From Xanthostigma xanthostigma (taxonomy: Eukaryota; Arthropoda; Insecta; Raphidioptera; Raphidiidae), in the NCBI GenBank assembly GCA_963575645.1, contig OY754469.1, positions 13,348,001-13,412,000 of the forward strand: a stretch of DNA of 64,000 nt, given 5' to 3'. Both the position numbers and the translations under genes were made by a program. Shown here piece after piece: positions 11,257 through 21,180 of the stretch. The notes under the pieces were generated by a model, which had not been told where the DNA came from, ran no database searches, and saw only the letters and a program-made list of their open reading frames with translations. Positions within the stretch are counted from its first letter, which is position 1. Each line of letters starts with the position of its first letter.

Positions 11257-11751
11257 TTATCGACACCCCTAGCGTTTTCTTTACAACCAAAATACCATTT
11301 CGGAACGGTTTCTTTTATATATATGCATGTCGATGTTGACATTTCAAGAACGACAAGTTCGAATTGCAGCTTGCAAAGTTCGAAAATTCATTTTGTATAT
11401 CAAGAAAGATGAGGAGCGAGAAGAAGGTCTTATAGTTTTTAACTAAATAAAATAGTACGTGAGAAATGTTATATGGATATACCGTAGTTGCATGAATAAG
11501 TCGCAAGAAGTATCTTAAAGCTGTGAAATGAAACTTCTATTTTCCGTAACGTGACTGCAACGTAAATGAATAACGTGGAATATTTAATACTATCACAAGT
11601 AGCGTAAGATATAACTTCAAGAGATATTGAAAATATATAACGTAATTGACTTTACTTAGGTGTGAAATACTCGTAACTATGTCGAATACTACGAAATAAT
11701 TTATACTCTAACGGAAATACACAACAACTTTTATAGTTATTTGTGTTTTTT
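11257..11751. other. unassigned AT-rich DNA
   Basis: A 63-codon minus-strand frame at 11315-11506 has no recognised motif. Nothing else supported. Confidence 0.4.
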
Positions 11752-12351
11752 ACCATTCCAATCCACAAGTGGGGAATGGTACTAGTTTACGTAAAAAATC
11801 ACTTCTCAAAATTTTACTATATCTTTTCGTTTTGAGGTCCCCGAATCCAAAAAACATATTTTTGGAAAAAATCTGTGCGTCTGTTTGTCTGTGAGCACAA
11901 TACAGGTCAAACAGATGAGCGGATAGAAACCAAATTTTGGGAGGATGTTTTATATACGCAAATATAAAGAGTCTTATTGTTTTTGTGGAAAAATGGCGCA
12001 TGCGCTGAAAAGATATATCCTATAACGGTGTTTTTTTTATATAATAATGGTATACTTTTTATAACGGCTTATTATTCTGTTTATTTTTTTAAGAAAGTTT
12101 CGTTAATATTTTTTTTTCTAAACTTTATAGTTTCAGAAATATTTTGAAAAAAAAACAAGCTGTTCTTTTGTTTTGTAGATCTGTCAGAAATAAACTATTT
12201 AAGCATGCTTTGATTAATTTTTACATGACGTGGAAAATATTATCTAGGTAACCATAGCAACGAATAGGACATTTTATATTGAATACTAGCCTTTACCCGC
12301 GTCACCACACGCGCTAACAGAAAATTTATTTTCTTTATTACAACTACTTAT
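11752..12351 (-). repeat. repeat A copy 3, main part
   Basis: Reverse-complement copy of repeat A, from the block around ACCATTCCAATCCACAAGTG through GGTAACCATAGCAACGAATA to CCGCGTCACCACACGCGC. It stops at 12351, exactly where the copia element begins. The remainder continues at 16823. The 83-codon frame at 11750-12001 is repeat sequence, not a gene. Confidence 0.8.
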
Positions 12352-12559
12352 TGTTAAGATGTCAAATGCTTATAAGAAAACTAAACACGCATATTTTAGT
12401 GTTTAAGTGACAGTTGGCCCTGGCACTATATATATTATGTTTAGATTACTAGCGTATAGAGTATTATTGTTTATGTTTCATTTTTTGTTTATGTATCTTA
12501 TGTATATCGTTCAAATATGTACTTGTATTTTTAATAAAGAATTAAGTCTATACTCAACA
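12352..12559 (+). repeat. 5' LTR of the copia element
   Basis: Begins TGTTAAGATG and ends CTCAACA, giving the usual TG...CA ends. A TATA-like CTATATATATTA near 12423 and an AATAAA-type signal near 12533 would fit the U3 and R regions. The 68-codon frame starting at 12407 runs through the LTR and is not considered a gene. Confidence 0.95.
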
Positions 12560-12573
12560 GGTTATGGGCCCAG
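12560..12573 (+). other. primer-binding site (initiator tRNA-Met anticodon arm)
   Basis: GGTTATGGGCCCAG starts at the first base after the 5' LTR. It is complementary to the anticodon stem-loop of eukaryotic initiator tRNA-Met, whose loop carries CCCAUAA, and not to a tRNA 3' end. Drosophila copia is known to be primed by a half-tRNA of this kind. The match to an internal tRNA segment is read directly; its use here is inferred. Confidence 0.8.
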
Positions 12574-12697
12574 GTCGTTCCCAGTCGTCCTAGTCGTTTT
12601 CGTGTTGTCGTAGTTGTAATTTTATCAAACGGTTGTTAAAGTTCGGGCACAGTACCGCGGTTAATACGGGTAGTTTGGAGACGCCGAATCTAACACA

Positions 12698-15600
12698 ATG
12701 GAGCTCGATAAAATTAAAGTAGAAAAGCTACGAGATATGGAAAATTGGTCACAATGGCAGTTCGTTCTGCAAACCATGTTAGACAGTGAAGATGCTCTAA
12801 ATGTTTGCACAGGAGAAGAACGAAAACCAGTCCAAGAAGCTCAAGATTATGATAAACTTCTTAAGAAGTGGACAAGGGCTGATAGAATCGCAAGAAAACT
12901 CATCGTCACCACTGTTGAAGCTAAACCACTACAGCTGCTAATGAATTGTGTAACAGCTGAAGAGATGTGGAAGAAACTTCAAAGTGTATATGACATGAAA
13001 TCCGATGAAAGTTTGTCGCTTGTGCAAAAGAAGTTTTTTGAATATCAATGGAAAACTGACGGAATTGCTCAACATATTTCCGGGTTAGAGCAGTTGGTCA
13101 TAAAAATGAAGAAACTTGGAGGTGAAATTCCTGAATCGATGCTAATAACGCGAGTGTTGTCTACATTACCAGCAAAATATAATCATTTTCATAGTGCATG
13201 GGACTCTACAGATATTAGTAAAAGAAATCTGGAAAATTTGACGACCCGCTTATTAACTGAAGAACTTCGACTGCAAAAACAAGACAAAGAAGAAGATGAG
13301 TCAGTTGCCTTAATGTCAAAGGTTAAATTGCAAGAAAATGTGAAAAACAATCGCACATATTCAAAGATAAAAAAGGGTTGTGCAATATGTGGAAGAAAAA
13401 ATCATGTTCAGAAAGACTGTTTCGGGTGTTACTCGTGTGGTTCAAAGAAACATCTTGTCAAAAATTGTCCTAAGAAGAATGACAAGAAAACTGAAATGAC
13501 GGATCAAGCCTTCGTAGGTGCTGTTGACCTAAGCAGCAATACAAATGATTGGTTGATAGATACAGGGGCATCTGATCATATGTCGACTCAACGTGATGTT
13601 TTCTGGAAATATAATGAATTTACTGAACCCTTAATGATTCAAGTTGGCAATGGTAACAAAGTGAAAGCGTTTGGAAAAGGTGACATCAAAATTGAGACGT
13701 ATGCTGAAGGAAAATGGCTACGCGGAATATTATATGATGTACTATATACTCCAGACATGATACATAATTTGTTTTCGGTAAGATCTGCTGCTAAAAAGGG
13801 TGTTGATTTCGTATTAAGCAACAATGGAAAAAGTTGTGTGTTTCAACGAAACAAGAAAACAGTGGCTACAGGAGTAGAGGCTAACAACCTTTATCGAATT
13901 CTGTTGAAAGTGTTGTTACCGGAAAATGCGTTTACAGCAAGTCATGTTGATACGTTACAATTGTGGCATGAAAGACTAGCGCATCAAAATAAGCGATATG
14001 TGCAAACTTTTTTGAAAAATATTGGCATAAATGTAAGTGTTGATAATGAACTTTGTAATAGTTGTGCGTACGGTAAAAGTCACAGACTCAGTTTTGGCAT
14101 AAGAACTGATATCGCGAGTGAAGCCAGAGAACTTATACATTCTGACGTTTGTGGTCCCATGAGTATTGAAAGTGTAGGGAAGAAACGGTATTATGTGTTG
14201 TTTAAAGATGACTGTACCGCGTATCGAGCTGTGTATTTTATTCGCGAAAAATCGGAAGTAAAAGAGAAACTTAAAATGTTTTGTGCCGAAGTAAAGACGC
14301 GATTTGGTAAAAATATTAAAGAACTGCGTACAGATGGTGGAAAAGAATATGTGAACGGTGACGTTGAATCGTTTTTAAATAAAAATGGAATCAAGCATAC
14401 TGTTACGGTTCCCTACACACCTGAACAGAATGGAAAAGCAGAACGTGAAAATCGTACTATCGTGGAAGCAGCGAGGTCAATGCTGTATTCAAACGCGAAA
14501 CTACCAAAATTTCTATGGGCTGAAGCAATGAACACGGCGGTTCTCTTACTAAACAATACTGGTCCAACAAGAGTACCTGGGAAGTGTCCATTTGAATTGT
14601 GGTTTGACAAGAAACCTCAAATGAAAAATTTCAAAGTTTTTGGTACCAAGTGCTTCGTGCATATACCTAAAGAAAAACGCAAGAAATTGGACAAGAAAGC
14701 TTTAGAAGGTTACTTTGTGGGTTATACGGATACAGTAGAAGGTTACAGAATATGGGTACCTGAGATTCACGACATAATTGTGAGCCGTGATGTAATTTTT
14801 GATAAAGAACGATTGTGTGCTTCAGAAAGTGAGCTTATCTTAAATGAAAAACAACAAGAAGAAATTGAAAGAGATAATCAAGAAGAATCATCAGAACAGC
14901 AAAGCAACGAAACTGAAGATAACATGAGACAGTTACGGGACAGAAATAAATTAAAACGTCCAGATTACTATGGAATACCAGTAGCTATGATTGCTAACAA
15001 TAATGAACCAATAAACTACGAAAAAGCAATAACTTCACCTGATGCTGAAGAATGGTGGAAAGCAATGGATGAAGAAATGGAATCGTTAAAGAAAAATGAA
15101 ACTTGGATTTTAGTTAATAAACCACAAGAAAAAAGGATCTTAGACAATCGCTGGGTTTATCGTATTAAATACAATTCAGACAGTACAGTAGATCGCTATA
15201 AAGCACGTCTAGTGATTAAAGGATGTTCACAAAAACAAGGCATTGATTATGAAGAAACATTTAGCCCTGTTGCCAGATTTGATTCAATAAGAGTATTATT
15301 AAGTTTTGCTGCATCTGAAAACTTAATTATTCGGCAGTTTGATATTAAATCAGCATTCCTTTATGGTTCATTAGATGAAGAAATTTATATGAAACAACCT
15401 GAGGGATATGAAAATTGTACAAACCAGGTATGCAAATTAAAGAAAAGTTTGTATGGTTTAAAACAAGCACCTAGATGTTGGAATAAAAGATTCAAGAACT
15501 TCCTCTCAGAATGTGGTTTAAGGGAGAGCAGCACTGATCCTTGTTTATATATTGGAAATAAAAATCCAATAATATTGTTAGTACTGTTGTACGTAGATGA

Positions 15601-16540
15601 TGGTTTAGTTATTGGATCACATGAAGAAAACGTGAGTTATTTTTTAAATCAATTAAAAGATCAGTTTGAAGCAAAAATAACTACAAATGTAAAGTGTTTT
15701 CTTGGAATTCAAATTAAACAACTTGAAAATGTCGGACTTTTTATATATCAAGAAAATTATATAAAAATGATTCTTGAAAGATTTGATATGATTCATGCAA
15801 AATCGGTATCAACTCCAATTGATGTAAATTGGGATGCAAATGAATCACCTGAAAGTAACAAATCATTTCCATACAGGGAAGCTGTTGGGAATTTAATGTA
15901 TTTACAAGTTGTTACTAGACCTGAGATAGCCTTCGCAGTCAACGTCGCATCAAGGGCATTGGACAAACCAACAGAAATGCACATACAGCTAGTGAAGAGA
16001 ATTTTTCGTTATCTTAAGGGCACTCAAGACTTAGGTTTACTTTACAAAAAGAAAGGTAAACTTGAAGCCTACAGTGACGCAGATTTTGCAGGAGATAAAT
16101 CGACAAGAAAATCAACAACGGGTGTTGTGTGTAAATTTGGAGGTGCGGTTGTGTCATGGCAAAGTAAAAAGCAAAAATGTGTCGCGCAATCTACAACAGA
16201 AGCTGAATATATAAGTGCAGCAAGTGCGTCAAAAGATGTAGTATGGTTAACGCGCTTAATAAATGAAATTAGTGTTAGTGGTGTAAACAAATGCATATCG
16301 TTGTATGTTGATAATATAAGTGCCATTAAACTTATTAAAAATCCTGAATTTCATCAACGCACTAAACATATAGATGTAAGATATCATTTTATTCGTGACT
16401 TGTATGATAAGAAAGAAATAAATATAGAATATGTTTCAAGTGAAAATCAAATAGCTGACATAATGACTAAAGCGTTAGCAAGACCAAAATTTATTATTTT
16501 AAGAGACAAATTAGGTCTTGTAAGCAATGGAAATAATTAA
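12698..16540 (+). CDS. copia-type gag-pol polyprotein
   Basis: A single 1,280-residue frame, within the usual size for Ty1/copia elements. In order: a gag domain (about residues 1-215), two CCHC zinc knuckles (about 227-260), an aspartic protease with WLIDTGASDH (about 284), an integrase with an HHCC zinc-binding head (about 421-465) and a DDE core ending in PEQNGKAERE (about 575), a reverse transcriptase with the YVDD box (about 964), and RNase H (about 1124-1260). The start is the first ATG after the primer-binding site that precedes the gag domain. Copia elements commonly raise the ratio of gag to pol by splicing; I did not identify splice sites here. The frame looks whole. Confidence 0.95.
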   Translation: MELDKIKVEKLRDMENWSQWQFVLQTMLDSEDALNVCTGEERKPVQEAQDYDKLLKKWTRADRIARKLIVTTVEAKPLQLLMNCVTAEEMWKKLQSVYDMKSDESLSLVQKKFFEYQWKTDGIAQHISGLEQLVIKMKKLGGEIPESMLITRVLSTLPAKYNHFHSAWDSTDISKRNLENLTTRLLTEELRLQKQDKEEDESVALMSKVKLQENVKNNRTYSKIKKGCAICGRKNHVQKDCFGCYSCGSKKHLVKNCPKKNDKKTEMTDQAFVGAVDLSSNTNDWLIDTGASDHMSTQRDVFWKYNEFTEPLMIQVGNGNKVKAFGKGDIKIETYAEGKWLRGILYDVLYTPDMIHNLFSVRSAAKKGVDFVLSNNGKSCVFQRNKKTVATGVEANNLYRILLKVLLPENAFTASHVDTLQLWHERLAHQNKRYVQTFLKNIGINVSVDNELCNSCAYGKSHRLSFGIRTDIASEARELIHSDVCGPMSIESVGKKRYYVLFKDDCTAYRAVYFIREKSEVKEKLKMFCAEVKTRFGKNIKELRTDGGKEYVNGDVESFLNKNGIKHTVTVPYTPEQNGKAERENRTIVEAARSMLYSNAKLPKFLWAEAMNTAVLLLNNTGPTRVPGKCPFELWFDKKPQMKNFKVFGTKCFVHIPKEKRKKLDKKALEGYFVGYTDTVEGYRIWVPEIHDIIVSRDVIFDKERLCASESELILNEKQQEEIERDNQEESSEQQSNETEDNMRQLRDRNKLKRPDYYGIPVAMIANNNEPINYEKAITSPDAEEWWKAMDEEMESLKKNETWILVNKPQEKRILDNRWVYRIKYNSDSTVDRYKARLVIKGCSQKQGIDYEETFSPVARFDSIRVLLSFAASENLIIRQFDIKSAFLYGSLDEEIYMKQPEGYENCTNQVCKLKKSLYGLKQAPRCWNKRFKNFLSECGLRESSTDPCLYIGNKNPIILLVLLYVDDGLVIGSHEENVSYFLNQLKDQFEAKITTNVKCFLGIQIKQLENVGLFIYQENYIKMILERFDMIHAKSVSTPIDVNWDANESPESNKSFPYREAVGNLMYLQVVTRPEIAFAVNVASRALDKPTEMHIQLVKRIFRYLKGTQDLGLLYKKKGKLEAYSDADFAGDKSTRKSTTGVVCKFGGAVVSWQSKKQKCVAQSTTEAEYISAASASKDVVWLTRLINEISVSGVNKCISLYVDNISAIKLIKNPEFHQRTKHIDVRYHFIRDLYDKKEINIEYVSSENQIADIMTKALARPKFIILRDKLGLVSNGNN

Positions 16541-16600
16541 CTGTTATAGATTTATGTTTTTTATGCTTTATTGTTTTTTAAATTTATGAAATGTGTGTTG

Positions 16601-16614
16601 AGTTTTAGGGAGAG
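16601..16614 (+). other. polypurine tract
   Basis: A purine-rich run ending AGGGAGAG directly before the 3' LTR, the expected place for the plus-strand primer. Confidence 0.75.
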
Positions 16615-16822
16615 TGTTAAGATGTCAAATGCTTATAAGAAAACTAAACACGCATATTTTAGTGTTTAAGTGACAGTTGGCCCTGGCACTATATATATTA
16701 TGTTTAGATTACTAGCGTATAGAGTATTATTGTTTATGTTTCATTTTTTGTTTATGTATCTTATGTATATCGTTCAAATATGTACTTGTATTTTTAATAA
16801 AGAATTAAGTCTATACTCAACA
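16615..16822 (+). repeat. 3' LTR of the copia element
   Basis: Same length (208 bp) and, as far as I can read, same sequence as the 5' LTR. It ends CTCAACA and is followed by the second CTTAT. Confidence 0.95.
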
Positions 16823-16898
16823 CTTATGTCAATTGTCAATATTTTTGAAGTTGGAATGATCTCGTCGCCTAATTGGCTGAAATTTTTCATCTTCATTC
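16823..16898 (-). repeat. repeat A copy 3, remaining part
   Basis: Continues repeat A after the copia insertion: GTCAATATTTTTGAAGTTGG, then CGCCTAATTGGCTG, the reverse complement of the repeat A start. Joined through CTTAT it restores the order seen in the uninterrupted copies. Confidence 0.8.
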
Positions 16899-16939
16899 AG
16901 AATAGGTATTATTTTTTTGCCACGTAAAACTAGCGATAC

Positions 16940-17157
16940 CTGTACTGCAGTTAGAAAAATAGATATGTAAATTTTTTCGTGATTTGAAAAAGACCAGTTG
17001 AATTTGTACAGATGTACACGCGAGTACGCGACTAAAGGAGGTTTAGAATGTATTGAGACGTCCTTGTATTGGCACAGAGGTAAACCGGAGCCAATAAAAC
17101 ATCCATCATTCGTGTAGATGAAATCCAAAAACTCCTTCCGGCAATCAGTGGCGCACC
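16940..17157 (-). CDS. candidate internal host exon, product unknown
   Basis: Read on the minus strand, this 218-bp stretch is open from a TTTGTATAG acceptor-like site to a CAG/GTATCG donor-like site. The translation (for example CATDCRKEFLDFIYTNDG and KPPLVAYSRVHLYKFNW) has a balanced amino-acid mix and three cysteines in its first half, unlike the low-complexity frames around it. I do not recognise the family. The acceptor lacks a strong pyrimidine tract, so this may be a relic or chance. It is the best protein-like stretch outside transposons on this strand. Confidence 0.3.
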
Positions 17158-17362
17158 TATACAAACACGCATTTCAGTAAATAATAAATGCTTCCAGTAC
17201 TTCATTCACATATATGCTTACCGGAAAAGGACAAGTATACATGAAAAACCTTTAAGCAAAAATACCAAAGAGAAAAGTGCTGACATTGCATGTAATAGTT
17301 TAGCACCCACTAAAACTTAATAAAAAAAACTCTTACGATTAAATATCAGTGTATATGAAAGA
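17158..17362. other. unassigned DNA upstream of the candidate exon
   Basis: No further exon-like stretch supported. Confidence 0.35.
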
Positions 17363-17480
17363 CTAGCGGTCCCGTCCGGTTTCACTCGGGTGCAAAAGAA
17401 CGAATGGGGAAGGGAGGGACATGAGTAAGCACATTCATCTTAGTTTACCGAGATGAATGTTGGGTCCAAATTTTTTGCAG

Positions 17481-17930
17481 TTTTCGGCAGTTCCCTGCTT
17501 TATTACTTATTTTAAACTCAAACCTCCATTTTTGATAAAAATATTTTTTTTAAGTAATAATTATTTCTTTTAAATCAATAATTACTGTATAATTAATAAA
17601 ATATAATAAATATTTAATTGAAAACACTAGGAAAATTATTTTTTTATATAGGTACTGTAATAGTTTTCAAATGAGCTATTATTTAGATGTATTTAATTTT
17701 AATTAGTCGTAAATAAAACTAAAATAAATTTAAATGATAGTCTTACAAGAAAGCAATGTAGAAAATTAAAAAATAACATTAAAAACTTATTCGTCCAAGG
17801 TGGGGCTCGAAACCACGACCCTGAGATTAAGAGTCGAGCGCTCTACCGACTGAGCTACTGTACGTGTACCGCTAATATTGGGATATTCAGTTAGGGCATT
17901 TCACCTAAATATATGTATATTGTGAAAAAT
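17481..17930. other. 450-bp insert in the Helitron
   Basis: AT-rich DNA absent from the sister Helitrons. Apart from the tRNA-like segment at 17792-17864, no coding sequence or terminal repeats are visible. It may be captured host DNA, a typical Helitron property, or a separate insertion. Confidence 0.5.
17792..17864 (-). pseudogene. tRNA-Lys(CTT)-like sequence, degenerate
   Basis: On the minus strand it contains TAGCTCAGTCGGTAGAGC (D arm, A box), GACTCTTAATCTCAGGGTCG (anticodon CTT with 3' strand) and TTTCGAGCCCCAC (T arm, B box). The D arm folds. Three of five anticodon-stem pairs are broken by the CTCGA-type 5' strand, and the acceptor stem pairs poorly, so it is unlikely to be a working tRNA. 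A related segment is at 59251-59323. Confidence 0.65.
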
Positions 17931-18131
17931 TTTGACTGACATTCTGCAACATTTTTCATTGATTTTCCGCTCCTATTAGTCGTAGCGTGATATTATATAG
18001 CCTATAGCCTCCCTCGATAAATGGGCTATCCAACAAAAAATTTTTTTTTCAATTCGAACCAGAAGTTCCTGAGATTAGCGCGTTCAAACAAACAAACAAA
18101 CAAACTCTTCTGCTTTATATATTAGTATAGA

Positions 18132-18470
18132 TAGATTAAAAATTTAGCTGATTACAAAAAATAAGTACCGCATATAGATCGAGTAAAAAAGTGATCCATT
18201 AACAAATAATACAGGATTGGAAAATAGCTGACAGTGTTATAGCGATGTAGTTTTTTAAATTACTTTTCCTCTTTTCATGTCTCCGTAGTCCGCCATTACA
18301 AGTATCCAATTCACAAATATAAAATTTGAGAACTGCTAAAATTATATGGGTTTTTAGTTTATAAAAATAATAAATTACAAATATGGATTCGTACTAGACT
18401 GAAACAACCCTAGATGCTGGTGGTTTTTAAAAAATACAAATACAGAATGTCTCAGATCGATCGTCTATAG
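18132..18470. other. unassigned AT-rich DNA
   Basis: No supported feature. Confidence 0.4.
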
Positions 18471-18735
18471 CAGGGGCGGGCAAATCTTTTGATCGCCGGG
18501 CCACATAGCTGATGAAAATTCGACCGCGGGCCGTATAGCTGATGAAAATTTGACCGCGGGCCAAAAATTTGCAGAGCAAAAAAAAAAAGGTCCTCACATT
18601 CTATTTCCGCATTTGGAGAGCAAAAAAAAAGCTCTTTTTCGTCTGTTCTGGCGCCCTTGCTATTTCTTTACTATTTTTCTAATAAAATGCTTCGCGGGCC
18701 GGACAAAATTGTGCTGCGGGCCGGATCCACATTAT
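18471..18735 (+). mobile_element. hAT-like element fragment (CAGGGGCGGGCAAA end)
   Basis: Left end CAGGGGCGGGCAAATCTTTT is followed by GCCGGGCCAC and repeated GACCGCGGGCC blocks. The right side has GCGGGCCGGACAAAATTGTG. This GC-rich layout is typical of non-autonomous hAT elements in animals. The matching right inverted end is missing, so it is truncated. The 62-codon frame here is not a gene. Confidence 0.55.
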
Positions 18736-20316
18736 TGAGCAGAAAAGTTCTTCGACATTTTTTGATTCGATGTAGCTGTATTGTTAATTTAATTATCACC
18801 AAGCGAAATACCAAAGAATATTATTAAGCCACGCCTACTCCGGATTAAAAAATGTCTAAGTTGTACTTTTTGCCTCGAATTTTCCTCTCTATTTTACGAT
18901 TGATCGGAGGCAGCCTATATTACCTATATTTTGTTTCATGCTCGGATGTAATTCAAAATATGGTATCTATGGCTTGAATATTTACCGAAAGTATAAACTG
19001 ACTTCTCGAGGTTCGAAGTCTTAGTTAAAATTGGAGATTATTTCTGTTTATTTGTTGCAGTAACACGACTATTAAAGTTAAAATAGACCGATTTTGATGG
19101 AACTGTCAGTTACTACGCAAACTTAAAGTAAATGTTACGGTTTATTGGGGGACGACGAGTTAAAATTTTTTCCCAAACCGCAACCGAAGCCGAGAAAAAG
19201 GCTAATACATATACAAAAATTATTTGTTTACAATGTGTAAAGTTGTTTTTGCAATATAGAGAATTTCCAGACAAATTTGAACTTGCGGGAGCCTTGGATC
19301 ATCAAATTATTTCAGATCAAAATGGATCAATGTAAAATTTACTCACAATTGAAAACTTTATGTGGTAAGCTATTATACATTTTTTACGGCGCTTTACAAC
19401 TCGAGTCTTTATAATTAGTGATATCGTCAAACAATCGCTTATTATATCCCTTTTCAGATGTAAAAAGTCGCTGTAAGAAACTAACTTCATACTGAAAGGA
19501 GATAGTGCTGAATAATACAAAACTGCTTCTTTAATTTACTTTGTTATTTAATATAATTGAAAAGAAAAAACTGAGCCTGCGCAATGCATAATAAATTTAC
19601 CTGACTATATTTTAAATATAAAGTTCATTTTAAGTTGTTCTAATATATGCAAAGCTCTGAATTAGACGATAAAAAGACTGAAATGAAAACTTTTTAAAGC
19701 TCATGAGCTTTTATGGTTATATTTCTTATCCAACGAAATTAAAAATCTTATAACTGTCTGTGATGGAACTGATTCCCAGATCTACCAGTCCTAGTTACAG
19801 TGTCTGGAGCCTGGGATTTTGCGCCTATGGGGACACCTCACTAAGTTATAACAGTAGCGTAGGCACTGCGAATTTTAATTTTAAATTAATACAAATGGAC
19901 TTTAGAAAATCATGTGATCGAAAAAATGGAACTCGGGGATATGTGCATTTCAGAGCGTTGAAAGCGCAGCGTGTGAAACACAATATTATTATAATATAAC
20001 AATAATATTGCTAATGATTGAAAAAATGACGAGAACGAATTTTACGATGCGCGCGCACACTGTAACAACAATATTAACAGTATGAAGTTGGCGATTGTAA
20101 CATCCAAATTAACAGGATGAAAAGTTGCTTATTAAGTCATACGCCTTGGACATTGTGTTAAATATTTTGATTGAAAACACGTTACCCAAAAATTCGACTG
20201 ATAGTTATAAGAAACTGACACGCATCCGTGCATAGAGCGACCTGAGCTATTCATCAGACAGCTGACTTGTGTTTAGAAGTAAACGGTGGCTTTTTTGAAA
20301 AGCATAAAACCTAGCC
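18736..20316. other. unassigned DNA with one unexplained open frame
   Basis: A 67-codon plus-strand frame at 19132-19335 (FSQTATEAEKKANTYTKIIC, then FLQYREFPDKFELAGALDHQ) is not low-complexity but matches nothing I know. No flanking exon signals are convincing. The rest shows no supported feature. Confidence 0.3.
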
Positions 20317-20852
<536 letters not shown>

Positions 20853-21098
20853 AAAATAATTTAATAAAAATTAAAAAAAAATTCAATTTGAATATTTTGT
20901 TTACCCCTGTAACGAATGAAAATATTTATAGGAACTTTTATGTTAATTTTGTGGCCCCGAATACGTACCTAAAATACTGACATTTCCTCCTTAATCATCC
21001 TGTATATAAGCTTAAAAATGTTATACAGTAGTGATTTATAGTGACTATTGCGGGGAATATTATTGAAAACATTTGTTTGTTGTGGCTATATTAGCTAC
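20853..21098. other. unassigned AT-rich DNA
   Basis: No supported feature. Confidence 0.4.
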
Positions 21099-21180
21099 TA
21101 TACTAATATATAAAGCTGAAGAGCTTGTTTGTTTGTTTGGTTGAACTCGCTAATCTCAGAAACTACTGGTTCGAATTGAA
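21099..21180 (+). mobile_element. Helitron 5'-end fragment
   Basis: TATACTAATATATAAAGCTG and AACTACTGGTTCGAATTGAA match the first 80 bp of the 35183-35541 Helitron. Homology stops at about 21180. No CTAG end follows. Confidence 0.65.

Larger units (their letters stand above)
12352..16822 (+). mobile_element. Ty1/copia LTR retrotransposon, looks whole
   Basis: A 4,471-bp element bounded by two 208-bp direct LTRs and flanked by the 5-bp duplication CTTAT (12347-12351 and 16823-16827). It carries a primer-binding site, one gag-pol frame in copia order (integrase before reverse transcriptase) and a polypurine tract. I find no difference between the LTRs by eye, so the insertion is very recent on an evolutionary scale. 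It lies inside repeat A copy 3, in the opposite orientation to that repeat. No envelope gene is present. Family: Ty1/copia (Pseudoviridae), closest lineage not determined. Confidence 0.95.
17363..18131 (-). mobile_element. Helitron (same family as 1792-2128) with internal insertion
   Basis: Minus-strand start TCTATACTAATATATAAAGC at 18131 and CTAG at 17363-17366, again between A and T. The two ends match the 1792-2128 and 35183-35541 copies. Between about 17481 and 17930 is roughly 450 bp absent from those copies. The insert replaces about 40 bp of the family sequence and carries a tRNA-Lys-like sequence. Confidence 0.75.

Noticed and set aside
12407-12613. 68-residue hydrophobic membrane protein
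   Set aside because: The frame is LTR sequence and is repeated in the 3' LTR at 16670; AT-rich LTR text gives Phe/Leu/Tyr-rich frames by chance.
17792-17864. Functional tRNA-Lys gene
   Set aside because: The anticodon stem has only two of five pairs and the acceptor stem pairs poorly.
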